Part shown: positions 1 to 6,905 of the stretch, piece after piece | Numbering within the stretch: the stretch's first letter is position 1 | Layout of the letters: every line of letters starts with the position of its first letter | From: Dorea sp. 5-2 | Lineage (GTDB): Bacteria > Bacillota > Clostridia > Lachnospirales > Lachnospiraceae | Direction of reading: 5' to 3' | DNA length: 64,000 nt | Assembly (NCBI RefSeq): GCF_000403455.2 | Contig: NZ_KE159794.1 | Span: 186,001 to 250,000, forward strand | The notes under the pieces: model-generated | Told to the model about the DNA's origin: nothing | Seen by the model: the letters and a program-made list of their open reading frames with translations, nothing else | Databases searched by the model: none | Position numbers and translations under genes: made by a program

Positions 1-1413
1 TTCCTGAACCAACAGTTCTTTCACTCCGTCTTTATCAATGTCATAGCAGTAATACCTATTATATTCCCTGAACTCTGCAGCCGTATTCTGTAAGATCGGT
101 CCATAGATATCCCTGTACATCTGGGGCGAAACCCCAGAGGCATCCTGTCTGCCAGATTCTTCCTCCCCGGATTCTCTGCTGTCCGTCTTAAGTTTTTCCC
201 GCAGCTGCATCATCGTCTCTTCTAACGCTTCCACACTTCTGTCCTGCTCTTCCTCTCCGCGCGAGAATCCATATAGCACACAATTCTCTCTCCACCGCAA
301 GCTCTCCGCCTCGAATTCCTCATACGATACCAGATTCCCGTCGATGGTATACGGCCCGTTATCACTGAAGCTTTCTGCGTTTATTTCCTTCACAACGGTG
401 AACCGGTCTCCTTCAAGCCCCCAGATCTCGTTAAATTGGAAGTCATCCTCGCTTCCTTCGATGATATAATATCTCTCTTCATTCTGCGTCAGATGCAGGA
501 CGCTCGTCCCGCCGTCCCCGCCGAATCCAGAACCCTCGAATACTTTCTCGATCTCGGAGTCTTTATATCTCCATACTTCTATCACATACCGGGGCAGCAT
601 ATATCTGACAGACGGATCTACCGTAGACGGATCTGCATATGCCAGCAGTAATTCCTCCTGCCCGTCCTTATCAAAATCAATCAGACTGGCAAGACAGAGC
701 CCTTTCAGGTAATACATATACTCGGCGGATATCTTCTCCACCGCTCCGTAGTCTTCTTGATACCGTTCTAGCAGATCGTAATATTTCCTGTACATCCCAT
801 ACCGCATCATCAGTTCTTCTACTTCTGTCTTCTCATCCTCGTCTTCTGTCATATCACAGATCTCTTTTGCGATCACCTGCGCCTTCTCGCCGTCTCCCTT
901 GTCGCCATAGTAAACGATGGCTTCTTTATATATATCCTCACTGCCTGCTAAAAGCTCCTGTTTCTCTTCATATTCCGCTGTGATCCGTTCCATGGCGTCT
1001 TCGTAGATCTCTTCTGCACGCTCAAATTCTTCCATTCCGATATATGCCTGAGCAGCGTAGCGGTATGGCTCCACCTTTTTCGGGTCTATCGCGATCGCTT
1101 CGTCGAAGCAAGCCGCCGCCTTCTCATAATCCTCTTCCTCCAGAAACTTCTGCCCGGATTCCAGATTCTCTTCATACCGCTTCTCTTTCCTGACGTCTGC
1201 CAGCGCAAGCAGAAGCATCACGGCGATGCTTATCATCACGATCACAGCGCTTACTATGAGAAATATCGTCCGCCCTTTTTTCTTCCTCGTTTTACCGGCT
1301 GCATTCCCCGCGTTCGTTTCTGCCGGGATCTTCATCCTCACCATGGGTTGTCCGCAGTTCTTACAGAACTTCGCGTCCTCTGTATTTTCTGTTCCGCATT
1401 TTGTACAATACAT
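1..1413 (-). CDS. Zinc-ribbon, TPR-containing membrane protein (partial, C-terminus off window)
   Basis: The reading frame starts at an ATG at 1413 and stays open to the window edge, giving at least 471 codons. Residues 3-21 form a zinc ribbon with two CxxC pairs (CTKCG and CKNCG). A basic stretch and one hydrophobic segment at about 48-70 follow, so the ribbon should be cytoplasmic and the remainder outside the membrane. After the membrane segment come TPR-like helices (EEDYEEAAACFDEAIAIDP) and then two calcium-loop or FG-GAP-like stretches, DFDKDGQEELLL near residue 225 and DIDKDGVKELLV at the window edge. This architecture is common in Firmicutes lipoprotein-like proteins of unknown function. 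The next gene encodes another zinc-ribbon/TM protein, which suggests a functional pair. No enzymatic motif is visible. Confidence 0.8.
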   Translation of the reverse strand, partial: MYCTKCGTENTEDAKFCKNCGQPMVRMKIPAETNAGNAAGKTRKKKGRTIFLIVSAVIVMISIAVMLLLALADVRKEKRYEENLESGQKFLEEEDYEKAAACFDEAIAIDPKKVEPYRYAAQAYIGMEEFERAEEIYEDAMERITAEYEEKQELLAGSEDIYKEAIVYYGDKGDGEKAQVIAKEICDMTEDEDEKTEVEELMMRYGMYRKYYDLLERYQEDYGAVEKISAEYMYYLKGLCLASLIDFDKDGQEELLLAYADPSTVDPSVRYMLPRYVIEVWRYKDSEIEKVFEGSGFGGDGGTSVLHLTQNEERYYIIEGSEDDFQFNEIWGLEGDRFTVVKEINAESFSDNGPYTIDGNLVSYEEFEAESLRWRENCVLYGFSRGEEEQDRSVEALEETMMQLREKLKTDSRESGEEESGRQDASGVSPQMYRDIYGPILQNTAAEFREYNRYYCYDIDKDGVKELLVQE

Positions 1414-1451
1414 CTTCTCTTTCCTCTTAAGTCTGCTGTTTCCAAGAACAA

Positions 1452-1494
1452 ATGCGGCAAAAGCACTTTCTTCAAGATTGCGCCTTTGCCGCAT
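1452..1494 (-). terminator. Inverted repeat between the two zinc-ribbon genes, possible terminator
   Basis: Arms 1452-1461 and 1485-1494 are perfect 10-bp complements (ATGCGGCAAA / TTTGCCGCAT). They lie just downstream of the stop codon of the gene at 1534-2259. The T-run expected after the stem on the minus strand is poor, so it may be a processing or stability hairpin instead. Confidence 0.4.
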
Positions 1495-1533
1495 ATTCCG
1501 TACACACTTTCAACCGTCGCACTCTAAAACCGA

Positions 1534-2259
1534 CTAGAAAATGTATCCAAAACTTTCAGGGATCACCCATTTCCCGTTGATCTTCGCCACCGGGATCTCC
1601 TCCGTATTGTCTTCACTGTACTCGCCCATCTCGAGTGTCATCTCAACCTCAAGAATATACATCGCCGAAGCATTCTTTGCATAGATCTCATTTACATAAA
1701 AATCTTCGATCAGGACATCTTCAATCTCTCTTTTGGCAATCTTCTCTTTATCCACAACCTCAAGCTTGATCTCATAATCAATAATATCTCCCAGCTCTTC
1801 AAATCCCTCAAAGATATCCGGCGAGATCTCGCCGCTGTCCGCGAATGCTTTCTGGATCGTCTTGATATCCCGCTTGTTAAAGCCCTTTTCCAGATATTTG
1901 ATCGGCTTCATATAACCGCTTCCGCCCGCAAAGATCTTCACCGCCGCAAAGAGCACTACCGCGAGTACGACCACACCTGCCGCAATCAGGAGAACCGGGT
2001 TCGGCTTCTTCGGCGCCGCCGTCGCCATATTGCCGCCCGGCATTCCTCCAGGCATCCCTCCTGACATATTACTTCCCGGCATTCCTCCTGGTATCCCTCC
2101 TGACATATTACTTCCCGGCATTCCTCCAGGCATCCCTCCCGGAGCATTGCTCCCCGGCATTCCCCCCGGAGCGTTTCCTTCCACAGGGGCGCCGCACCCC
2201 GAACAAAACTTCATTCCTTCCTGAAGCTCCTTACCACATCTTGAACAAAACTTTGCCAT
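1534..2259 (-). CDS. Zinc-ribbon membrane protein with Gly/Met/Pro repeat linker
   Basis: A 241-aa protein. Residues 1-27 form a zinc ribbon (CSRCG and CSGCG pairs). Residues 28-78 are a low-complexity linker built of GGMPGSN-type repeats, and one transmembrane helix follows at about 88-110 ([20 protein letters not shown]). The C-terminal ~130 residues are mixed alpha/beta and acidic, and have no family I can name. The order zinc ribbon, linker, TM, extracellular domain matches the gene downstream on the same strand. The first base of the ATG is at 2259. Function is unknown. A role in envelope sensing or anchoring is only a guess from topology. Confidence 0.8.
   Translation of the reverse strand: MAKFCSRCGKELQEGMKFCSGCGAPVEGNAPGGMPGSNAPGGMPGGMPGSNMSGGIPGGMPGSNMSGGMPGGMPGGNMATAAPKKPNPVLLIAAGVVVLAVVLFAAVKIFAGGSGYMKPIKYLEKGFNKRDIKTIQKAFADSGEISPDIFEGFEELGDIIDYEIKLEVVDKEKIAKREIEDVLIEDFYVNEIYAKNASAMYILEVEMTLEMGEYSEDNTEEIPVAKINGKWVIPESFGYIF
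2026..2178 (-). repeat. Tandem repeat encoding the [11 protein letters not shown] linker
   Basis: About 150 bp of tandem repeats with a 33-bp (11-codon) main period encode residues 28-78 of the zinc-ribbon protein. The unit is seen as [10 protein letters not shown][IM]PG. Near-identical adjacent copies suggest recent slippage, so copy number may vary between strains. Confidence 0.75.
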
Positions 2260-2424
2260 TGCTTTTCTTCCTACCTCTCATTCATCGTTTGTTTTATATC
2301 AATCATTTAATAATATAGTGATAGATTTTTATCAAAATGTCAAGTGTACCGGATAAATATTTCAGTCCTTTCCCCCAAAATGCACTGTCACACAATCTTT
2401 TTTATTAAAAGTGCACAACATTCA

Positions 2425-2453
2425 TTGACTTTTTCATATTATAATGATAGATT
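2425..2453 (+). promoter_or_regulatory. Possible promoter of the TSUP permease gene
   Basis: TTGACT at 2425-2430 is spaced 17 bp from TAGATT at 2448-2453. An overlapping TATAAT-like string (2439-2444) lies too close to this -35 to pair with it. The choice of -10 is therefore uncertain. Confidence 0.35.
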
Positions 2454-2461
2454 TATTATAG

Positions 2462-2491
2462 CGGAGATGATAAATCGGGGTATCATCTCCG
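2462..2491 (+). promoter_or_regulatory. Perfect 11-bp dyad in the leader of the TSUP permease gene
   Basis: CGGAGATGATA (2462-2472) and TATCATCTCCG (2481-2491) are perfect complements around an 8-nt loop, about 45 nt upstream of the start codon. There is no T-run, so it is unlikely to be a terminator. It could be an operator dyad or a 5'-UTR hairpin. Confidence 0.5.
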
Positions 2492-2535
2492 AAGGAGTTA
2501 TAGTAATCATATATCTAAAGATTGGAGGAAACAAC

Positions 2536-3426
2536 ATGTTATTAGCACTTCAAATTTTATTCGGTGTACTGGCGGCAGGAACCGGACTCGGACTGATCTT
2601 CGATATCTTTAAGAATCGTATGGACGGTCTCAAGAATGCAACCGGTAAGCAGTGGGCATCTGGTTTTGCAGTAGGTATTGTTGCCAATTTCTTAGACACA
2701 CTTGGCTGCGGTTCTTTCGCCCCATCAACGTTCATGTACAAACTTTTCAACCAGATCGATGATATCGATATTCCTGGTACTTTGAACGTCGGAGATACTT
2801 TCCCGGTTATTTTCGAGGCATTTATCTTCACGGCTTCCGTAGACTGTGATCCTAAGTTCCTGTGGATCATGTACATCTGTGCCGCTGTAGGTTCATTCGG
2901 ATTTGCTACAATCGTAACAAAGTGGCCTCGTAACAAGATCAGATACGCTCTTGGTTTTATCATGATCCCTCTTGCGATCATCATGCTGTGTAAGAACACT
3001 GGCGTCGGACCATTCGGAATCGTTGGAACCGCTACTGGTTTAAGTGGATGGAAACTGATCGTAGCTGCCGGCCTTAATATTCTGTGGGGCGCTTTGATGG
3101 ATATCGGATTCGGCCTGTATGCGCCATGTATGGCTACCTGTCTTCTGCTTGGTGTTGACGCCGGAGCTTGTTTCCCAGTATTCATGGGATCCTGTGCCTG
3201 CCTGATGCCTGCATGTTCCATCGAATTCATCAAGACACACAGATACGATGTACCGCATACGGTTGGTAACGCGATCGGCGGATGTATCGGTGTATTCATC
3301 GCATGGAAGCTTATCACGAACCTGCCTATGTTCTGGTTGATCAACCTGATCTGTGTAGTTCTTCTGTGGACATCATACTCACTGCTCAGCGCAGCTAACA
3401 AAGATAAGAAAGCTGGAATCGCTTAA
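2536..3426 (+). CDS. TSUP-like (TauE/SafE-type) membrane permease
   Basis: A 296-aa integral membrane protein with about eight hydrophobic segments. The start at 2536 is chosen because TTGGAGGAAACAAC gives a strong ribosome site. An upstream in-frame ATG at 2344 lacks one and would add a poorly hydrophobic leader. Glycine-rich helices and the two-repeat layout resemble the TSUP/TauE-SafE group, which moves small sulfur- or carbon-containing anions. Cysteines cluster in conserved-looking positions (DTLGCGSF, DCDP, APCMATC, GSCACLMPAC). It stands alone between terminators, about 2 kb from the proline reductase locus, so a link to sulfur, selenium or Stickland products is plausible but not shown. 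The substrate is unknown. Confidence 0.65.
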   Translation: MLLALQILFGVLAAGTGLGLIFDIFKNRMDGLKNATGKQWASGFAVGIVANFLDTLGCGSFAPSTFMYKLFNQIDDIDIPGTLNVGDTFPVIFEAFIFTASVDCDPKFLWIMYICAAVGSFGFATIVTKWPRNKIRYALGFIMIPLAIIMLCKNTGVGPFGIVGTATGLSGWKLIVAAGLNILWGALMDIGFGLYAPCMATCLLLGVDAGACFPVFMGSCACLMPACSIEFIKTHRYDVPHTVGNAIGGCIGVFIAWKLITNLPMFWLINLICVVLLWTSYSLLSAANKDKKAGIA

Positions 3427-3451
3427 GCAAATTTCATTATAAGAATACATA

Positions 3452-3496
3452 TACATAAATGGCGGCTCTGACCGGGCAGCCATTTATGTATTTTAT
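3452..3496 (+). terminator. Rho-independent terminator after the TSUP gene
   Basis: A perfect 12-bp stem, TACATAAATGGC (3452-3463) with GCCATTTATGTA (3479-3490), is followed by TTTTAT. Confidence 0.8.
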
Positions 3497-3531
3497 CACC
3501 AAATTGTATTAGAGAAAACGGAGAAAATAAG

Positions 3532-4071
3532 ATGTTCATCAACGAATATGTAATGGATCGAAGACGTTATGATAAATGGGCAACTCCTAAGTTTTGGAAG
3601 TTACCTATTTTTTATGTGTACCTTGTCATTTTTATTGCAGGTGTTTTTGGCTGGATTTATTTTGACAGAGTGGACGTCCCTGCAAGGTGGCAGACAATCG
3701 GCGCTTTTCTTACTTTCGTCGCAGTATACAGGGGCGTTTTCTTCAATTGGATGCACGCCGACAAGACTTTCCGGCTTACACGTGCCAATTACTTTAACGG
3801 CAAGGACTGGACATGCAAGGTCATTGTCGGTGAGAAAAATATCTCTCTGTATATTAACGGGAAGATTAACAATAAGGTTGAGTGGGATGAAATTATAAGA
3901 TTTGAAGAGGCAAAGTCATATTTCAAACTAACGACAGACGAGCGTAATGAAGGTGTCATGATCGATAAATCTTCCTTTATAGAAGGCGATCCCGACAGCT
4001 TCAGGCAGTGGATGCTTGACAAACATCCGGAGATCGGCTACGGCTCTGTCGCGCCGCCGCTCAACAAGTAA
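3532..4071 (+). CDS. YcxB-like membrane protein of unknown function
   Basis: A 179-aa protein. Two adjacent hydrophobic segments at about 24-44 (LPIFYVYLVIFIAGVFGWIYF) and 54-71 anchor it. The C-terminal 100 residues form a beta-rich domain (ISLYINGKINNKVEWDEIIRFEEAKSYF is the diagnostic stretch, at about 103-130) resembling the YcxB-like/PH-like domain of Firmicutes membrane proteins. It is a single-gene unit, with a terminator 5' (of the permease) and another just after its stop. A second start in another frame at 3569 is a shadow. The role is unknown. Confidence 0.65.
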   Translation: MFINEYVMDRRRYDKWATPKFWKLPIFYVYLVIFIAGVFGWIYFDRVDVPARWQTIGAFLTFVAVYRGVFFNWMHADKTFRLTRANYFNGKDWTCKVIVGEKNISLYINGKINNKVEWDEIIRFEEAKSYFKLTTDERNEGVMIDKSSFIEGDPDSFRQWMLDKHPEIGYGSVAPPLNK

Positions 4072-4077
4072 TACATG

Positions 4078-4106
4078 GCACCGTAGGCATAGTACGGTGC
4101 TTTTAT
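4078..4106 (+). terminator. Rho-independent terminator after the YcxB-like gene
   Basis: An 8-bp stem GCACCGTA (4078-4085) / TACGGTGC (4093-4100) is followed by TTTTATATTATT. Confidence 0.8.
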
Positions 4107-4193
4107 ATTATTATCAACTTGCATAAAAATCTTGTATTCTCATAATAAATAATTGTTATTTTGTATAAAAATTTATTTTCATTTGTAAGAGTA

Positions 4194-4222
4194 TTGACAC
4201 TCAAAAATAAAGGTGATATATT
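4194..4222 (+). promoter_or_regulatory. Strong sigma-A type promoter for a small gene
   Basis: A perfect TTGACA (4194-4199) and TATATT (4217-4222) are separated by exactly 17 bp. The only coding potential downstream on this strand before the terminator at about 4475 is the 43-codon reading frame at 4271. Confidence 0.65.
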
Positions 4223-4270
4223 ATAGTCAACTTAAATACATGACCGCTTAACAATATAAAAAAGGTGGAT

Positions 4271-4402
4271 ATGTATCAAGTATATATTATAAATTTATAC
4301 ACCGTTATGGTTGTATTTGCAGTTACACAGCTGCCGATCGTTTCCCCCAAGAACGTTTCTTGCAGCAGTGAACTCCAATTAATATATACGTTCTCGTTAT
4401 GA
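4271..4402 (+). CDS. Predicted 43-aa hydrophobic small protein
   Basis: ATG at 4271 follows AAAGGTGGAT, a good ribosome site, about 42 nt from the predicted transcription start. The frame runs 43 codons to TGA at 4400-4402. The peptide has a hydrophobic centre (YTVMVVFAVTQLPIV, about residues 10-24) and a Ser-rich tail with one Cys. Promoter, ribosome site, ORF and a shared downstream terminator make a complete transcription unit, which is why I call it. I recognise no family. It could be a small membrane peptide, a type I toxin-like peptide, or the unit could act mainly as an RNA. It is convergent with prdE. Confidence 0.4.
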   Translation: MYQVYIINLYTVMVVFAVTQLPIVSPKNVSCSSELQLIYTFSL

Positions 4403-4474
4403 GAAGCATTCCCCAGCTTTGTATATAAGACAAAACTGCAATGCAACGAGGAAAACCTCTCAATGACATACCAA

Positions 4475-4515
4475 AAAGAAAGGGCACGACATACAGGTCG
4501 TGCCTTTTCTTTTGC
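4475..4515. terminator. Bidirectional terminator between the small gene and prdE
   Basis: The core stem GGCACGAC (4483-4490) / GTCGTGCC (4497-4504) is flanked by A-rich and T-rich arms, extending pairing to about 17 bp with one mismatch. It can end both the plus-strand small transcript and the minus-strand prd transcript. Confidence 0.8.
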
Positions 4516-4547
4516 ATTATTATTATCATATCCTTACTTATCAGCAT

Positions 4548-5024
4548 CTACTTCTGCTGGTCTTTCTGACGCATCTTCAGCTTCAAAAGCGCCATTGCCT
4601 TCCTGCAGTCAAGCGCGACCATGTTATTTTCCCCCACTACATTGGTCTCCGTCCCGTCCGCGCTCTTATTAATGTCTACGATCCCGTCCAGGTATTCATT
4701 CACGACCACAAACTGCGCTACCGTACCGCTGAAATTCAGTCCGGTCACCGGGATGCCTCTGATCCCGAGCTGCTCGCATGTATTCGTGAAATCCACGTCG
4801 CTGTTTCCCCAACCGTCCGAAGAGATGATCACACCGTCGGCGCGCATCGCTTCCGCCCAGACAGCCGAACGGGTTCCCACCAGCATCTTGTCTTTGTTGT
4901 CGTCTGGCGTTCCCACCAGAAGAATCCCCATCAGATCCAGATCCGTATCATTCGATACAACGTCAAGAAGAGGATCTCTAAAGTGATGTAATGAAGTCTC
5001 TTTGGTTGATGGCCCTATTCCCAT
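4548..5024 (-). CDS. prdE: Proline reductase-associated protein PrdE (homologue of the PrdA C-terminal subunit)
   Basis: A 158-aa protein that aligns along its length with the C-terminal part of PrdA encoded at 6906-8768. PrdE starts MGIGPSTKETSLHHFRDPL, while PrdA around its processing site reads TCIGPASKEMSRHYWREPL. The match continues through GWGNSDVDFTNTCEQLGIRGIPV (PrdA: GFGNNHIDFASHHEQIGMRGIPV is the corresponding stretch). It therefore equals the small subunit that PrdA releases on self-cleavage, but the cysteine that becomes the pyruvoyl group is a glycine here. It is translated from AAGGAGGT, which overlaps the prdD stop codon, so prdD and prdE are coupled. In clostridia prdD and prdE travel with prdA and prdB. 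Their exact job is not settled. A non-catalytic partner of PrdD or of the reductase complex is likely. Confidence 0.85.
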   Translation of the reverse strand: MGIGPSTKETSLHHFRDPLLDVVSNDTDLDLMGILLVGTPDDNKDKMLVGTRSAVWAEAMRADGVIISSDGWGNSDVDFTNTCEQLGIRGIPVTGLNFSGTVAQFVVVNEYLDGIVDINKSADGTETNVVGENNMVALDCRKAMALLKLKMRQKDQQK

Positions 5025-5038
5025 ATTCCTCTACCTCC

Positions 5039-5806
5039 TTACTGCATAGAACGGATAATACCGTCCCGATATTCATTCGGCGTTACCAGGATCGGCATAT
5101 TGCCCATATCTATGATCGAACGTCCTCCTTCTACTCCGGACGGCTCATCCGCAAAAAAGTGTGTATCATACATCGCGCCTTGTCCGGCTACCTGCTTGAT
5201 GATCAGCACTCTCTTCTTGCCGGGACGTACAATATCATGATATTCATGCCTCTCCGTACATTTCTCACCGCGGAACTTCTTCAGCTTCTCCCGATAACTC
5301 TGGATGAACTTGTCGCAGGCGCGGTGTGCCGCTGTCGGTCCCGGCCGTTCCTGTCCCATTCCCGCAGTAAGGGTCACGTCAAAGGAAATGATATAGTCAT
5401 CATCCCCGGGAGTGCCCGCACGGTTCAGATACAGCTGCTCCTTCAGATTGCCTTCCGAAGAGCCGAATTCATGGCACTGCTTCCCGTTCACATCTACCCC
5501 CGTAAGCATTACGTACACGCCTGTAACCGTGTGTGTGATCCCGTCTCCTATCTTGCCAAGCACCTTTGTAGAGATCGGTATGATATCCATGATCGTGTTC
5601 GTCCACCTGTCATGGTCTCCCGGCTTTATGATCTGAAGATCTATCTTCTCAATATATTCTTCTTCCGCCGCCAGCCCGTCAAGCATCTCCTTGCTGACAG
5701 TCATCCTGCCGTCTACCTTTATATCATTGTGCTCGCCCCATTCTATCTCACTCATATGGAACGCTTTGATCACAAGTTTTCTCAGATCCTTCACTTCATC
5801 AGCCAA
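5039..5806 (-). CDS. prdD: Proline reductase-associated protein PrdD (homologue of the PrdA large subunit), TTG start
   Basis: A 255-aa protein similar to the part of PrdA before the processing site: ITHTVTGVYVMLTGVDVNGK and EFGSSEGNL match VTRVLDGVVMMVTGTDANGV and EFGSSEGYL. GQERPGPTAAHRA and RPGKKRVLIIK are also shared. I place the start at TTG 5806. GGAGGTG lies six bases before it, and the ATG at 5821 is itself the beginning of that ribosome site. The protein stops at GIIRSMQ, exactly where PrdA would be cut, and PrdE resumes at the other side of the cut. A terminator-like hairpin separates it from prdB, which probably lowers its expression relative to prdAB. Confidence 0.85.
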   Translation of the reverse strand: MADEVKDLRKLVIKAFHMSEIEWGEHNDIKVDGRMTVSKEMLDGLAAEEEYIEKIDLQIIKPGDHDRWTNTIMDIIPISTKVLGKIGDGITHTVTGVYVMLTGVDVNGKQCHEFGSSEGNLKEQLYLNRAGTPGDDDYIISFDVTLTAGMGQERPGPTAAHRACDKFIQSYREKLKKFRGEKCTERHEYHDIVRPGKKRVLIIKQVAGQGAMYDTHFFADEPSGVEGGRSIIDMGNMPILVTPNEYRDGIIRSMQ

Positions 5807-5825
5807 TTTAGTCACCTCCATTTAT

Positions 5826-5856
5826 AAAAGGCAGATGCATCATACATCTGCCTTTT
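5826..5856 (-). terminator. Intra-operon terminator-like hairpin between prdB and prdD
   Basis: A perfect 12-bp stem AAAAGGCAGATG (5826-5837) / CATCTGCCTTTT (5845-5856) has a 7-nt loop. On the minus strand the stem ends in UUUUA, so termination should be partial. It sits between the prdB stop and the prdD ribosome site. Confidence 0.65.
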
Positions 5857-5867
5857 GATATATCTGC

Positions 5868-6593
5868 TTATACCTTTGCAATATATTCGAACGGCAGCGG
5901 AACAATCTTTCCAGGCGTCTGGATCTCTACTAACTGCTCCAGAGTTGCCTTTACGATCTGTGTCTGCTGTTCTACGTTATTCGGAGCGCCCGCATTCGCA
6001 CCCATAGGAACAAGCGGAGCTACCGCACGAGGAGTACCGGTCTGACGAACAACCGGCGGAAGAGCTGCAATAATAATGGTAGGAATTCCAGCTTCTTCAA
6101 TCGCTCTCTGCACCAATACTGCAGAGCGGTGGCAGGTACCTCAGCCGGCGGTGAGGACTACTGCGTCAACTTCCTCTTCTTTAAACATCTGTGCAATGGC
6201 AGGACCAGTCTCTCCTTTGAACTTCTCCTGGTTTCCGCCGCCGCCCATGAATCCTGCGTGTACCGGCGCACAAGCCTTGATAAAGCCTTCCTTTGCCAGC
6301 TCATGGATCCTGTCGATCGGGAACATACAGTTGATGTCTTTGTTAACATCACTGTTATCATATCCACCGTGTGATACCATCAATTCATTAGACGGCATAT
6401 CATCTGTAACTTTTCTCCAGGTAAAATCACCCGCAAGGTTGAATCTCTCCTGCTCTTTGTGATGAACGCCTGCCGCTGTAGCAAGAGCAATCGTCATATC
6501 CTTTAACTCTTTCGTAACAGGAGCCCATACGGACGGTGGAGTAATAGGAACAAAAATCTCAGATTGCATTCCCTTAACTAATGTTAAACTCAT
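5868..6593 (-). CDS. prdB: D-proline reductase selenoprotein subunit PrdB (in-frame UGA = Sec151)
   Basis: The selenocysteine subunit of D-proline reductase, which splits the ring of D-proline to 5-aminovalerate. The frame is interrupted by TGA at 6141-6143 (codon 151) and continues in phase to 5868, for 241 residues in all. Around the TGA the protein reads VVLTAG-Sec-GTCHRSAVLVQRA, the expected Sec-x-x-Cys redox motif of PrdB. A SECIS-like hairpin follows the codon. Standard gene callers would split it in two (6141-6593 and 5868-6116). ATG 6593 is preceded by AAGGAGGTATAACA. It lies directly behind the 97-aa gene and prdA. All of selA, selB, selC and selD needed to read the UGA are in this window. 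Confidence 0.95.
6106..6126 (-). promoter_or_regulatory. SECIS-like hairpin of prdB
   Basis: On the minus strand CTCTGCA (6126-6120), loop GTATTGG and TGCAGAG (6112-6106) form a 7-bp stem. The loop begins about 21 nt after the UGA, within the distance range used by bacterial SelB. Confidence 0.7.
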
Positions 6594-6595
6594 TG

Positions 6596-6889
6596 TTATA
6601 CCTCCTTATTATTCTGGTTCTTTTCGCGCATCTCTTTCTGACGCCGCGTATACGTATCCAGGTTACTCACATACTTTTCATTGACTTCAGGCCCAAGCTG
6701 CTCTACAAAACTCATGTTCCACGCAACCTCCTGGCCTACTTTAATGGGATGATCACTGATGAACATCCGCATCGGCACTTTCAGATAACCCAGGCGGCCT
6801 TTTAGATCGATCGCCACAGATCCGTCATGCACCTCTACGATCACGCCTTCCATCCGTATGATCTTATCGCCATATTTCAATTCCGCCAT
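6596..6889 (-). CDS. Small conserved protein between prdA and prdB
   Basis: A 97-aa, beta-rich N-terminal protein (KIIRMEGVIVEVHDGSVAI, then IDLKGRLGYLKVPMRM) with a charged, helical tail ending RRQKEMREKNQNNKEV. It has no signal peptide or membrane segment. Its gene lies 2 nt upstream of prdB and 16 nt downstream of prdA. The position is the same as that of the small gene of the CBO2463/CBO2479 type in other clostridial proline reductase operons, and I assign it by that context and its size. The compact beta fold resembles small nucleic-acid or subunit adaptor domains, but no catalytic residue is apparent. A structural or assembly role in the reductase is a fair guess. Confidence 0.75.
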   Translation of the reverse strand: MAELKYGDKIIRMEGVIVEVHDGSVAIDLKGRLGYLKVPMRMFISDHPIKVGQEVAWNMSFVEQLGPEVNEKYVSNLDTYTRRQKEMREKNQNNKEV

Positions 6890-6905
6890 GTTCGTTCACC
6901 CGTCT

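Noticed and set aside
2308-2457. Two TGATAGATTT strings (near 2322 and 2445) as further copies of the shared dyad
   Set aside because: Only one half-site each. The second half TCTAT is missing at the required spacing.
2344-2535. Longer N-terminus for the TSUP permease
   Set aside because: No ribosome site at 2344, and the extra sequence contains the promoter-like region and a perfect dyad. The ATG at 2536 has GGAGGAA.
2550-3401. 283-codon minus-strand frame opposite the TSUP gene
   Set aside because: Shadow of a real gene. It has no ribosome site and no recognisable domain, and its hydrophobic partner on the plus strand is clearly coding.
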